The notes beneath the pieces are model-generated. The model saw only the letters and a program-made list of their open reading frames with translations, made no database searches and was not told the origin of the DNA. A stretch of 64,000 bases of DNA from Callipepla californica brunnescens. Lineage: Eukaryota > Chordata > Aves > Galliformes > Odontophoridae. Each line of letters starts with the position of its first letter. Position 1 is the first letter of the stretch. Shown here piece after piece: positions 24,994 through 38,355 of the stretch. The stretch spans positions 13,891,773-13,955,772 of the forward strand of contig JALIRH010000007.1 of NCBI GenBank assembly GCA_023055505.1. Direction: 5' to 3'. The translations under genes and the position numbers were made by a program.

Positions 24994-27379
24994 TTTTATG
25001 TAGGTATGCACTATATACTGATATAGTATAGGTAAATTTTATAGTATAGTACAAATATATATGCATAGATATATCTATATAAAAAACAAACACACAAGCA
25101 GAAAGATGAGTTCAGAATTTACAAGCAAGTTTCAAGGAATAATATATCTACATCAAAATAATCAATTATAGATTCATTACAGAAGAGTAATTGCTTTGTA
25201 TTGAATGCACTTGAATCACTTAACCAAAGACAAATAATTTGAAAACTTCAATAGAAGTATTAAACATCATGTCGATAAACTACTGGATGAGAGCCTGATT
25301 CTAGAAAGAATTCTTTTTTAGCAAACTGCATCCAAAGCCAGAGATGGCTATCCTCAAGATGAAAAACAATGTTCTAAAATACCATAGAAACCCCAAACTT
25401 CCAAGCCAAGCCAGTCTATGATTTCCTGACAAAGGAGGAATTAGTGCCACTTTTGAAATTTAACATTGTGCAAGTGTAGGTAATAAAACAGTGAAATGAG
25501 TATGCTTATAAGTTTGTGTTAGATATGGCTTAATCACAGAACACAGATCACAACTGCATCTCAACAAGAAGTCAATCCGTATTAAAACTGTTTTGTAAAT
25601 ACCTGATTCTGAACTTTATTTATAATAAGCTTCTCCTCAAATGGCAGATCTTACCTTTCCTCTAAGTATTTGACTTAAGCATTTTGAGAGGCAGATGTGA
25701 GAAGAAAAAATAAAAGCTACAGAAAGGGAAAACATCAAATCCCTCGGAACTTAATCCTATTTGCATTCTTGCTGCTTGTGAGAAAGTCAACCTATCTTTG
25801 TTACTTTCCTTTCATATTTGAATGAGTTGAATAATAACATTTGCAGGATGCATTTTCAGTCGTTAGATACTATACAAATCTCAAGATAATTAAATGCAGT
25901 TATAGCTGTTTTTGTTTTCGTTTTTACTTTCCTTTTTAAACAATGTCTCACTTGCACAAATAAATTGTATTCTCTAAGATAATAGAAAAGTTAGGCTCTT
26001 AGCTATTCCTAGGAAAGCCAGAACAGCAAAGACTTGATGAAAAAGAGATTACAGTGTGTCAGTACAAAAGTAGTCAGCAATATTCAGCATAAAGACAGTG
26101 CGTCTACGTAGATGCTATTTCATTGACCAAGAGACTGTGTTATTTCTGTAGAAACGTGTGGAAATTAATTTCAAAAGCACACATCTCCTGAAGCAAGTTA
26201 TGATCAAAAATACTGCATAACCAGATACTGCAGAATACTCATATGCAAGCAAGAAAGGAATGAGAATACGATATTTTGGGGCTTTTGTATTTCTTCTTAA
26301 CAAATGTAATAGACGAGTATACTGCTTGAGTGTTCTACTTTTTTCCCGCCACTGTCTTAAAACAGACAAATAATTGAAATAAAAAATTCACTTAGCGAGA
26401 CATTTGGCTCTGATGATCTCTGTTTCAAAGCACTAAACAACTGGAAATAACACATAGTCATCTCCTGCCAAATAGGGGTATAGATGAAGTGAGTTCCAGT
26501 TTTCACAGTTAGCTCAGTTAAAGTGGTTTTGGTAACAATATCAGCAGCACCATAAAGTCAACAGAGGTACTGGTAAATCATCTCTGTGCTACTTCATAGT
26601 GGAAACATCAGTGAGAGACAATGTCAATGTATCCACAAGTATTTTGATGATAGGACAGTTTAAATACAAAAATGTTGTGTATTTTATGCATGAAAAATAT
26701 TTATGAAAGGCTATGATTGGAAAAAGTTAAACTACCAACATTTTCATGGTTTTATGCAAAAATAAAAGTAAGATCTGCTGGAAAAGAGATACAAGTGTTT
26801 GTGAAGGAATACAGGAGAGTAGAAGTATGGGTGTGGAAAGACAGAGCTGTTGTTCTTCGGATGACTTGAGAGAGAAGTAGACAATACCAAAAACAAAATA
26901 AGAACAGGATAAAAGGATGGTTAACAAGAGGAATTAATTTTAATAACAGAGAGTGAAAGAAACCTAAAAAAGAAGTACATGGAAAAAATGAAAAAACCCA
27001 GATTACTAATGCATAATAGAATTTGACAAGTTAATTCCACTCAGAGTTGGTATTAAAAATCTATGTAAAAAAAATGGAAACAGAATTTACAAAACATACT
27101 TCACAGCAGCATTATCAAAAACAACAACCCTAGCTAAATAACAATCCCACAAACCACTGCCAGTGGTAAGCAGCATCCTGCTGGTTCTCACTGGTATGAC
27201 TGCTAATGGAAAGCATGTCACTGCTTCCTACAACTTCCTCTGTGTGTGCCAGTGCAAAGATGCACGAGGCACTCTAAGAATCTCAACTGAAGGAATGGCA
27301 GAGACAAAACATCACAGACTGACCACAGACTCCATTCCCTGTTCCCCTTTTCTGCTTGAGGAGAGAAGATAAAAGAAGG

Positions 27380-27650
27380 AAGATGGGAGGAAGAGGTTTG
27401 CAATTTGCTTTTTGTTCTCACTGCTCTAGTCTGTTATCAACAGGCAAGGAATAACATCAGCCTCCCTATGCTGAGTCTGTTTTGCCGTATTTTGCCGTGA
27501 CAGTAATTGGAGTGATATCCCTGAACTTCAACTCACAAGCTTTTTATTTATTTCCCATTATATTTTCTCCCTCTTCCTATGAGGAGGGGGAGTGAGAGAG
27601 CAGCTGTGGTGGAGTTCACCTGCCTATCAAAGTGAAATCACTACAACCAA
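27380..27650 (+). mobile_element. LTR remnant (avian ERV, ERVL-like), 3' portion
   Basis: This shares blocks with the better-preserved LTR at 37870-38355, in the same order and strand: ctctagtctgttatcaacagg, tgagtctgttttgccgt, tattttctccctcttcctat, then ggagtgagagagcagctgtgg and a ...tatcaaagtgaaatcactacaa end. The upstream half is too degraded to delimit. No internal retroviral sequence adjoins it, so it is a solo or truncated LTR. Confidence 0.65.
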
Positions 27651-28836
27651 AAATTCACTGAGGTTTCCACAGAATCTTTGTTGTTAAGGCACTGAGGTTT
27701 TTCTGATTAAAATGGGTGGTGTACAGCATCTCTTCTCTTCCTGGTTAGGTTTTCTCCTTTTCATAAATTTCGAAGTTTTACCTCAGCCTTCACTATCTTC
27801 CTTGGATTTTTGCACCACAGGTATGCACAATATTTGTATTCAGTTGATCAGCACAGATTTTAATGGGGCATTAAAAATACTGGCAGTGATCTTAAATAAT
27901 CCGAAACTGATCTATTGCTTTCCTCTTGTAAAAAAGAAAGAACATTCTAGCACAAATGGTCCACAAAACCCTACAGAATTAATTTTAGTCTCAATGAAAT
28001 TGAAGTTAGTTGAAAGTTTACAGTCAAGTCAGGTTTGGAAAAATAGTAAGTTTAAATTGTCATGAATGTTCACAGCTTTTTAAAATGTAATATTCATAGC
28101 ACAATTACTACCATAACAATCAAAATTCACGCAGAAGTACATCTTCCAGGATACTACGAAATTTTTTGGATGACATAACATGAACACTCTTATTCACAGC
28201 TCATTAACAACTCCTTCAAGTTGGTGAACAAATAAAGGGCATTTTAGCAAATTATAAACATGCAATTTCTTCATTTCAGATACAAGAGTGATGTCCAAAA
28301 AATCCTATCTTTCACCTTTTTGAATTTGACTATTTTCTCACAATATCAAGGGCCTAACTAAATACCTTAGGTTAGAACTACAGAAACATTTACTATAAAG
28401 GAACAAAAAAACAATCACAGAAAAGCAGAAGTAGTAATTCTGTTAAATAGGTGGAAATTAAAAATGAAAACTTTATCAGACATCCAATGAATATTTCGCA
28501 AATTTGCTGCTGAAGTATAGGAGAGAATTCCATGGAGATGTTTTAAACAAGACAAAAAAAAAAAAGAAAAAAAAGCATACTAAGTAACCTGATTTAAGAT
28601 ATGCAAAAAATCTGCACAGCAACCTACTTCATTGTTTGTTTTTCTGATTGTGTGTCTCAGAGAGTGATCCATTAATGAAGCAAATGTGGTTGATTATTTT
28701 TCTGGAATCTGTTATTAAAAGCATAGAAATGCTAATGGAGTAATTTTCCTGTTCTCTTAAGCAAGTATTTTTTTGAAAATGTAAACTTTACAGAAAACAC
28801 TGACAGGAAAACACAAGGGCAGAATTACAAAGGGGT

Positions 28837-30375
28837 AAAGGTTGGAAGGAACTTTTGGAGATAACCACCTAGTTCTACCCAAAGCTCAAATCATGGTCAA
28901 CTAGACCACATCCAATTGAATTTTGAGTCACCACTCAGTTTGGTGTCATCTGCAAAATTCCTGAGGGTGTATTCAATCCCATCATCTATGTCATGGAGAA
29001 AGATGTTAAAGAGTGCCAGTCCTAAGACAAACCACTATGGGATACTGCTCATTATCAGCCTCCACCTGGACATAGAGCCATTTACAATGACCCTTTGGCT
29101 GACCCTTCCAACCAATTCCTAATCCACTGAATAGTCCACACTTCAAATATGTATCTTTCCAATTTAGAGATATGGACATGATGGGGGAGCATGTCAAAAG
29201 TCTTGCAGATATCTAGGTGACATCAGTTGCCTTTGTCCACCAATGCCATCGCTTCGTCACAGAAGGTCATCAGGATGATGAGATCCAACCCTCCCTTGGT
29301 GAAACTTTGCTGTGCTGGCTGTCTCAGATCACCTGCTCATCCCTCATGTGTACTAGCATATCCTCCAGGAGGATCTCTTTCATGGTTTACCCAGACACAG
29401 AGATGAGGCTTACAGGCTTGTACTTCCCTGTGCCCTTCTTCTTCATTTTCTTACAAATGAGAGTGATGTTTCCTTTCTTCCAGCCACTGAGGGCTTCACC
29501 TGACAGCCACAACTTTTCAAATATGATGGAGAGCAGCTCAGCAACCACATCAGTCAGCTCCTTTATGACCCTGGTATGCACGTTATCCAATCCCATAGAC
29601 TTGCACATATTCAGTCTAATGAAGTGATCTCGGACTTGCTCTGTCCTTATAGAGAGGGGGAGTTTGCTCGCTTAGTTCTCACCTAGAGGTTCATGGATAC
29701 CATTCAGGGATGTGAGAAATATGAGAATCCTGTTTGCAAGTGAAGACTAAGGAAAAAAAAAAAAACTCCTCAAGTACCTCAGCCTTTTCTGTATATCTTG
29801 TGGCTAGTTCTCCTTTCTCATTTATCAGAGGAAATACACTCTATTTGGTCTACCTCTTCAGACCAATGTACCTACAGAATCCCTTCTTGTTATTTTTAAC
29901 ATACCTCCTCATGTTAAGTTCCATCTGTGCCTTGGCTTCCCTAATCCCACCTCTTTAAGTCTGGACTGCATCCCTGTGTTCTTCCCAGATGATATGCCCT
30001 TGCTTCCACTGTTTGCACTTGCCCTTCTCTTCTCTCAGTCTGATCAGCATGTCCTTGCCAAGCCACACTGGTTTCCTTCCTCTTCTCCCTGCTTCCTTAT
30101 TCTGAAGGGCTCTTGTGCTCTCAGAAAGCTACCCTTAAAGAGTAGCCAGCTTTGTTCCACTCCTTCATCCCTAAGGACACCTTCCCAAGAGATCTCATCC
30201 AATAATCCCTTAAACAGACTGAAGTTAGCGTCTCCTGAACGTCTTAATGTCTTTAACAATCTCCTACACATTAGTGAGCACCAGGTACAACAGCACTTCA
30301 CCTCTGGTATGCCTGTTCAACATCCGAACCAGAAAGTTATAACGGATGGACTCCAGAAGTCTCCTGGATAGCTTG
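28837..30375 (-). mobile_element. CR1 LINE, 1.5 kb, with internal deletion
   Basis: A partial 3' tip (ggttggaaggaacttttgg, 28841-28860) is followed, after about 28920, by ORF2 reverse transcriptase in minus-strand order. Blocks include the ttggtgtcatctgcaaaatt segment, the segment around 29387-29608 (translation includes ELLSIIFEKLWLSGE and GKYKPVSLISVSG) and the linker near 29880. It ends near the end of the endonuclease at 30044-30301. The 3' UTR and RT C-terminus between tip and palm are deleted. An A-rich insertion of about 14 bases lies at 29752-29765. Many stops and frameshifts show it is dead. Confidence 0.9.
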
Positions 30376-30439
30376 CAGCTCACTGTTTGTAACTCTTCAG
30401 GTTTTATTGGTGCTTAGGGTACCAATAATGTACCCGATA

Positions 30440-30760
30440 CACAAGACTTGGCATTTACCCCTTGAACTCCATGTCAGCTTACTTCTCCATCCGATGCCCT
30501 CTAAAAGGCAGCACAGCTACCTTGAGCATCCATCACTGTTCACAGTTTTTTTTATCATTTGCAAACTTACTCTGGGTATGCTCTGTCTCACTGTCCAGAT
30601 AATTAAGATATTAAGTAGATCTAAGCCCATTATTTCTTAACCAGTCTCAACATGGGTTCCATGCCACTGATTATGTACTGGGAGCACAACAATCAGAATT
30701 TTCAGTCCACCTCTTCATTTAGCTGTGAAATACATGTATTCAACGTTGAGTCTAAAAGCC
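30440..30760 (-). mobile_element. Second CR1 fragment, different subfamily, adjoining the previous one
   Basis: After a short gap, an RT segment that in CR1 lies downstream of the endonuclease reappears: acttggcatttaccccttga, catttgcaaacttactctgg, actgtccagataattaag and aattttcagtccacctc. The order shows a new minus-strand CR1 copy of an older subfamily, not a continuation of the 28837-30375 element. The upper end is indistinct. Confidence 0.7.
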
Positions 30761-33238
30761 CCTTCTTAGTTCATAAACTGATTCACAGTTTTTAAATGAT
30801 AGTTCTCCTTCACGTTACAATTCTTCATGATTGTGAAGAAATCTTGCTTTCTTCAAATAGTCTTATTAAATATGCTTCCACCAAACAGAGGATAATGAAC
30901 ACAATGGGTAATTTCCCTCATCTGAGATAGTTCCATCTATGATCTTATGAGCTGAAGAATAAACAATCTGGCAAAACAGCTGTCTGAAGTGTCTTTTACA
31001 CTAAGTAATATCTAGGGCTGCCAGGTAAAATGAAGGAAACAACAGCTGAGAAAAAGATATTACTCGAGTAAGTAGATTAGACCCAATGGTTAAATCCTGG
31101 AAGATCCTGATGGCACCTTGGTTTGTGCTAAGCAGCCTAGGGGAATAGAACACTTTAGACTACACAGTGATTTTTCACATAGGCTATGCCATTAAGTAAG
31201 TGAATAAAATAGGACTTTGGGGAGTTAGAGAATAGAAAATGTTCAAAATAAAAGAAACAGGATAAAATTCCGAAAAAAACTGCAAAGAAAGTGAAACACT
31301 CAGACTGCCTAGTTCCCCCAGCATGCAAAAAACAGGGAAGTCCATTCTCAAGTTTTCAGTCAGGTGTTCCTTTATAAAGTTTCAATGCAGAATGTATGGA
31401 AGTGGGCCTTATATCATAAGGATATTCCCTCACATGCTAAAAATCAGTCTTTGGAAACTCTGATTTTGGTTTGAGAAATAACTTAGTCCAGGATATTTAC
31501 TGCTAGGCTGCAGCTTTAAAACAGTTCATGTTTACAGCTGTAGGATCCCAGACTACAAAGAGAACCCAAGAGTTATTAAAATAGTATTCAAATTGTCAGT
31601 GGCATCTGTATGATTAATCATCTGTCTCAGTTATGTATATATGTTCATACTTTTTAAAAGGAGTTATTGATTATTTCAGTTTCAATATTACTTTTCTCCA
31701 TTTTCTATTGCGCGCATTCAATGTATCTTAGGACTAGAACAGTTAGTTGTTTCTAATTAGCTTCAATGTCTTTAAAACATCAAAAATAATATGACTATTT
31801 AAAAAAGAGATAACTAATTAGATCTAAGTAGATCTTGTTGTAAGCAGTTTCTGGTACCTTAATTATGGACCAAAAGCCATTGTTCCGCCGTTATAGAACG
31901 TACTGAAATAACATAGCCCAGATTTATCCCCATTACATTTTAATCACATTGCCAAAGTCTCCAAGATTTTAGATAGCAATCTCCAAAGGAATCCAAGAGA
32001 TTAAGGACCCTCTGAAGATAAATCAGGAAACAGTAAGACAACAAAGAAACACTAAGAGAAATTTTGGGGAAACACTTTCCAAGCCCGAGCTGAATTTTAT
32101 GGAAGCCTTTTTATTTTTACTTTTTTTCTAAACGAGGCCCTTCAAAAACTTCAGAAAAATTACTGTCCAGCTATAGCTGTCAGCTGTGAAGAAAACAAAA
32201 GCTGGCGTTATAATCTGACAATTGGCAAAGGCCAGCCTCACTACCAAGCAATAGGAAACAGGTATGGCAGAACAGGTTCTGAACAAAGAAAAGCAGTCTG
32301 TTTGACACAGTACAATAAAGGCAGAAACAACAAAGAATAGAAAAGGAATGAAGAAAGTAACTGAATCTCACTGTCTATTCATAAATCATAGGCCTCCTTT
32401 GCTCAGCCAGAAACACCAATTTGGAACCTTTTCACTTAACATCCTTCTAGCCTGGGCCTGTCAAACAGTTCAGGAAAAGAGAACAAAAAATAGTTATACC
32501 TTTTATTAGACATTTTAAGACATACTTAAAATTTACTGAAACATTCAGAAAGTGAGGAAGAGTAGTTGCTAATCCTATCATAACTTCATTTAAACCAGTC
32601 CAACTACTTCAGTTCCACCAGCAACACATTTTTTCTCCAACTTGCATTTATTCAGTGGTTATTTCATCATTGAGGAAAACCAAAAAACTTCATCTGGAGG
32701 CTGGAGGAGGCAAAATGCAAGCAAAGACTTCAAGACCCAATGCAATCCCCACCTGTGACTTCTTAGCCATAACTGGAAACAGAAACGTGCAGTTCTAAAT
32801 AGATCTTCACAATATTACATAAACATTTAACTAGCTACTGTTTTCTGAATCCTGATTTAATAATTCCTTTTATAGCAAATTTTCAAATAATTATACTGCA
32901 CTAACTAGGAGACAATGTGCTGTGGACCAACACTTTGGCAATAACGATCCCAAACTAAAATTCCTAACATACAATGGCGGAGAAAAATATAGTAATCATT
33001 ATCACCAAACAACTGTTTCAGGAACAATCAAATTATATGAAGTCCCGCTATTAAGATGTTAATTCATGACCCACAGCTTTACATATATCTTGATTTTCTG
33101 CTGTTAGTATTTGTTAATTTTACTAGAAATTAATGGTTATAAAACATTTCTTAATTCTAATTTTAATATTCCATTTGCTTATACAAGTTCTCAATGCAAA
33201 GATGGAGAAATCAAAGTCAGATATCATAAGCTGTCCTA

Positions 33239-33700
33239 GCCTTCTTCTCCAGGCTGAACAGCCTCAGCTCTCTCAGCCTGCCCTTGTAGGAGTGCTGTTC
33301 CATTCCACGGATCATTTGTCAGGCCCCCCCTCTGGATGCACTCTAATAGGTCTGTGTCTTTCCTGTACTGAGGACTCCACATCTGGATGCAGAACTTCAG
33401 GTGAGGCCTCACCAGTGCAGAGGAGAGGGGCAGGATTACCTCCCTTGCCCTGCTGGCCATGCTTCTTTTGATACAATCCAGGACACAGTTGGCTTCCTGG
33501 GCTGTGAGGGCACATTGCTAGCTCATGTCCAGTTTTGCATCCACCAGCACCACCAGGTCTTTTTGGCAGAGCTGCATTCAATTTTTTCAACCCCCAGCTT
33601 GTACTGGCCATGCGGGTTGCCTTGACATCCTCGCACTTGGATTTGTTGAACCTCATGAGATTCTCCTGGGCCTACTGCTCAAATCTGTCTAGGTTTGGTC
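33239..33700 (-). mobile_element. CR1 LINE ORF2 C-terminal fragment
   Basis: Well-preserved CR1 blocks read on the minus strand: cttctccaggctgaacagcc, ttcaggtgaggcctcaccag, ccttgccctgctggccatgc, gctcatgtccagttttgcatc and gatttgttgaacctcatgag. The 3' tip and all of the RT core are absent. Overlapping short ORFs on both strands arise from this GC-richer repeat and are not genes. Confidence 0.9.
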
Positions 33701-34579
33701 TGAGTGACATACAGGGAATCTGAAATACACTCCAACATGTAGCATCTATATATTCAGTCACACTGTTTACCAACACATCTGCAATTACTTTTACACTGCG
33801 TTTAAGCAGCCACCAGGATAGCTGTTGGCTAGCACAAAGCTAAAAACTTAACTTGTTCACACAATACAACTTTCTCTAGCAAAGCAGGAAAGAGAAGACA
33901 GATACTGCATGTGAGTTTAAGAATGGTTTTAGGCCAGGGAAAAGAAACCCACCTCAGGACACCTAGACAATAAATCTCTCAAGGGCTCCTTCATTTGTCT
34001 CTCTCCCTATATAACCACTTCCACATGTTGTAAAGCACGTCGGTGTAATTACAGCCCCAAACAAATGCTTCATATCTGTGAAAAGCCTTTACAGGTCTTC
34101 ACGAAGTACTGGACAGAAGCCCAGATCTGAGGTACAAAAGGAACAGGGAAACACAGCATAGTGGCTACAAGGATAGCCAGCATTCTTAGGTATTTATTTC
34201 AGTAGATTGATTATAACACAATAGTAGCTTACTGGGGTGGGTCAGACCGTAGGTCAGAGTATGCTGACAAATGTATTTCAAATCATTTTAGAATATTAAC
34301 TTAAAAACAAAGAGAACATCATAAATTTTGTAACACTAACCTTAGTAAGGCCAGGTTTTGCAGTCAGGAAGAAATCTTTCCATATTCATCACAGATAAGC
34401 AAATCTGGCAAATGTTGATCATGGTAATTAATTCAGATCTAATGAGAATCTGCAGATGCATAATGGCTAAAATGCATAGCTGACACTGTTCCAAAAAATA
34501 CAAACCATTCAAGTGTGTTTTAGTGAACAGGAAATTAGTCCATTGTGCACACCCAAGTTTTGCAGAAAAAGTAAGCAAA

Positions 34580-34848
34580 GTCAGTGATCCAAGCCTTTGC
34601 CAAGCCGTGACTCAAAGAACCACTGCAGTGCGCATTCAGGATTTAACCAGCATAGTGCTGAAGTACAGTCATGCTGCTGAAACCAGCAGGTCACTGCACC
34701 CAGCTGGTGATGCCACAGGTGGGGATCCATGCCTCGGAAAGCCTGCAAGGCCCACAGGGACTTTTGTATGAGTGGGAGCCCCAGTGGACCATGGAGGGCA
34801 CCAAGGGCACACAGATTTGCATCGCCCATGTCTCCAGATGGAATCAGA
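34580..34848. other. GC-rich island of unknown origin
   Basis: About 270 bases are clearly richer in GC than the surroundings and open in more than one frame: 82 codons on plus (34523-34771) and 82 on minus (34581-34829). The minus reading has a Trp/Cys-rich stretch (AVTCWFQQHDCTSALCW). There are no splice sites I trust and no family I recognise. It directly adjoins a CR1 tip at 34851. It could be a decayed transposon, a processed pseudogene piece or chance. Confidence 0.35.
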
Positions 34849-34850
34849 AT

Positions 34851-34920
34851 ATTATAGAATCATAGAATGGCTTGGGTTGGAAGAGATCTAAAAGATCATC
34901 TATTTCAAACTTTCTACTTC
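34851..34920 (-). mobile_element. CR1 LINE 3' tip, about 70 bp
   Basis: The sequence starts with attatagaatcatagaatgg (reverse of the CR1 octamer repeats), then cttgggttggaagagatcta and aaagatcatctatttcaaac. This is an extremely 5'-truncated CR1 insertion. Confidence 0.9.
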
Positions 34921-35541
34921 AAATAAGTGGTGCATAACCAAGAAATGTTTAGCAATGTGAAAATCTAACGTTTCCTTAAGTATCCCGTATTGCATTCTGT
35001 ATCTACTATTGCTGTTACTGACTCAGAGCAGGAAATATAACAATCTATTTATTTGTCTACTATTTATATATAAATGAACAGCTTCATGCTTGGCTTGATT
35101 TCAGCAGCATGAGTGAGGTTTTTCCTGCAATGCCTCTCCAAGGAGTGAAAGAAACCTTGCTTCTTGTCCCTGTACTCAAAGACAGATACTGAAAAGATAA
35201 AGACAACCAAAAATGGTTACGACCTTGCTCCTGAGTGAGCGAAGAAACAAACTAAGCTATAAAAGAGAAAGCTTTATAGCAGTGAATATACTCTCTAAAT
35301 ACATATGAGCAACTTAGTTGACAGTAACCTATTCCAGGGCATACAGAGCTCCTCTTCTGTTAAATCTTTATTTCATGGATTGCTCCTAAGGTAACGCCTA
35401 ACAGCAACAAATAGCTGAATGTGATAGGGAAAAGATACTGAAAGAAGCACCAATGACAAAATACAACCGCACAGTGATATATTTTGGTGGTATATCTAAT
35501 TATAAAAACTTTAATGAATTCACTAGTGAGATTTTATATAT

Positions 35542-35576
35542 TTTCATCATATATATATATATTATATTATATATTA
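35542..35576. repeat. AT-rich simple repeat
   Basis: (AT)n passing into ATATT units. No gene context. Confidence 0.85.
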
Positions 35577-36150
35577 ATTACCTCAAACCATCTCTTTCCA
35601 AAATTAACCGGTTAGGAGCAAGGCTAGAAAGTTTAAGTTAATTGCCCCTTAGCACTTGTACTATTTTTAACTGTGCAGTTATCTGTCAAGGATTAATTCA
35701 ATGTGATTTCATGAGCTCAGTTCTGACTTTACATAATGCTGATAAAGCAGGATTGTTATTTCCTTTTTTGGAGTCCAGTTTGGTTTTACTTCATAAGCTT
35801 ACTCTGATCTTAAACAGCGGTGACTGCAAACATTGGTTCCAACATTCACAAATATTTAGTTGGATCAGAGACTGAAATTGGATAAAAGCATACATTTCAT
35901 GTCCCATTTCATAAAGTCAAGGAAAGTAAGCAATGCTGAACATAGTTTCTCTTTTTCCTTGTAAATTTGAGGCAAGATGATTAACAGACTCCTTCATTAA
36001 TTTTTTACTCTCCTTCTGTAACACGGGCAGTAACAATCAGTTTACTTAATGAAGACCTTATATCAGTATTCCCAAGGAGACAGATGCAATAAAAGATGTG
36101 GGAAACCATGCTAACGGTAACTAATCTTACCAGAAAAGGAATATAGAGTT

Positions 36151-36170
36151 AAAAAAAAAAAAAAAAAAAA
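36151..36170. repeat. Poly-A run
   Basis: Twenty consecutive A. No retrocopy is recognisable upstream of it. Confidence 0.9.
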
Positions 36171-37869
36171 GAAAAAGCATTAAAGAGATCAGGAAAGAGA
36201 CATGCATAAAAATAAATAAATAAATGAAACGTAGATTGTTCATATTTCAGTATATTTCATATGCTCCCGTAAATACCCATGGACCCTATGAGGTGATTTA
36301 TTATTCTGTTTTACGTTTTGTGAATTCCTTTCACAATCACGAAGTAATTTTCACCATGAATTTCACTTTTCCTTATTTTGTAATTTACCTTGTCTTTTTA
36401 AATCATATTCAGTGTTTCTACAACAAACAAACAAACAAAAAAGACTAAACTTTCTGAGTGAATCTTCACACTGAGTAAATGTCCAATTTGGAGCAACAGT
36501 CAACTATAATACAAGTCAAACTTCGACAAGGTGGACAAGTGTCATTTTCAGTAAGATGTATCTGAAATGATATATTACTTGTAAGACAATGAAAACATAA
36601 GTTGCATTTTTAGAAATCAAAACAGAAGATGGAATTTTTAAATTCTGAATGACAGTTAAAGTGCAGTACCACCATTAAAACACACAAACAGGGAATGAAG
36701 AAAGGTGGCGACTGAAGGAGACAGACATCTTTCTTTACATTCGTGCCTGTCATTATTGTTTGCAAGACAGATGGAAAATGAATTATGGCTTCGCCATGTG
36801 ATTTTACCATGCTGGGACCTCTTCAAAAATTATTTTTACTTTAAAGACAAATAATTTTTACTGAGGGTCTTACCTTTAGAAGAAAATGTAAGGTTTCTTG
36901 ACAAAACTGTGTTCAAAGTGTCATTATACTTTATATCCACACATTTCTATATGAAAAGGATCTGGAAAATACGTATTTATTTTTACTTTTACTGTACAAC
37001 CAAAATACAGTAAAGTCCACAAAACCAAACTGAATAGCTAGTTCCTGTACATTTCACAGAAGTTATGCTAATCTTGAAAGATGCATCATAATGAATATGG
37101 GCTAAGAAACCCTGACACTAACTGGGATAAATAAATGAAAAAAGAAAAATAAGTTACGTCTTTCACATTATTTCAATTACACAAATAGTATTCCCCTATG
37201 ATGGCAGAAAATAAAACTACTTTGACTAATAATTTTTAATACTGCATACAGAATATTGTCTTTATCCACTCAAGATCTCCAAAATGTCCTTGTGCAGTCT
37301 GTTATGAGCTTGTACCTAAAATGGAAAAGATCAATTTGCCATGAAAGAACAAAAGTCAAGAAACAAGCTTTTTTCTCATTCTTCAAATCCCCTGAAAACT
37401 CTTGCACAGTTCTCACTTGTTTATTATCACACAGCCTTGCCTCCACTTGGCTGCTAGAACAGTCACAAACATCAAAAAACAAAGCTTTTCTCATGGGCTT
37501 AGAGATGCTCTCAGTACAGAAGGAGGAAAGGAAGACAAGCCAAGGCCACACATCACCTTTTCCTGCACCACTTTTGAAGTCTGAACAACAGCAGAAGGCA
37601 AACTGACCAGGGTTTGGCTGGAGGCATTCCCAGATCACATCTGTTACCTTCACGAAGATTCACTCTGAAAAGTTTTAGTGAAAGACTTTTTCTCCACTGA
37701 CCAATGCCACATATAGTCAATCATATTCTGAAATCCATCACTGCTCAGAAATCAAGAAAAAACACCAAATATGGAGGTCAGCACTTTGGACTTGATTCTA
37801 TCTGTTTTGGTTTTAGACCTACTTAACTGGTATTCCTATTCCCAAGGTAGTCACTGGTGTATTGGTCTT

Positions 37870-38355
37870 ACATGTCAGTGTTTTGGTAGTGGAGGGCTGC
37901 AGGACTGGCCTCAGTGAGCAGAGCCCAGCACTGCCCCATATCAGAGCAGAGCAGCTCCAGCTGCTCCAACAGGAACCCAACCACTGCCAGAGCTGAGACA
38001 TGATGGGAGTGCTCCGAGAGAGCAGATTACAGGAAGGAAGAAATGCTGTGCAACAGCAGCTAGGAAAGAGGAGTGAGAAATGGGAGAGGGTGAATAAGGT
38101 GGAATTGTTTTTAGTTTGCGTTTAGTTAGAATGCTCTAATCTGTTTTCAATAGGTAATAAATTACACTTATCTCCCTTACGCTGGGTGAGTTTTGGCCAA
38201 GATGGTTACAGCTGAATTAGTTCATTGTCCTCATCTCAACCCAGGGGCTTGCCTTTCCTCTACCGTATTTTCTCCTCCATCCTTCTGAGAAAGAGGAAGA
38301 GGAGTGAGAGAGGAGCTTCGTGGTGCTGAGTTGCCCATCAGTATTAAACCACAAC
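37870..38355 (+). mobile_element. Solo LTR (avian ERV, ERVL-like)
   Basis: The sequence follows an avian LTR family I recognise: ggagggctgcaggactggcc, gcactgccccatatcagagc, agctccagctgctccaacag, gaagaaatgctgtgcaacag, gaggagtgagaaatggg. Then come a poly(A)-signal block (AATAAA at 38156-38161), ttctcctccatccttctgag, ggagtgagagaggagcttcg and a CCACAACA end. No primer-binding site or gag/pol is attached, so it is a solo LTR, antisense to SNTG2. The family name is tentative and the 5' boundary is uncertain by tens of bases. Confidence 0.75.

Noticed and set aside
27712..28065. 117-codon plus-strand ORF
   Set aside because: No recognisable domain, no splice or promoter context and no codon bias visible; length is within chance for 64 kb.
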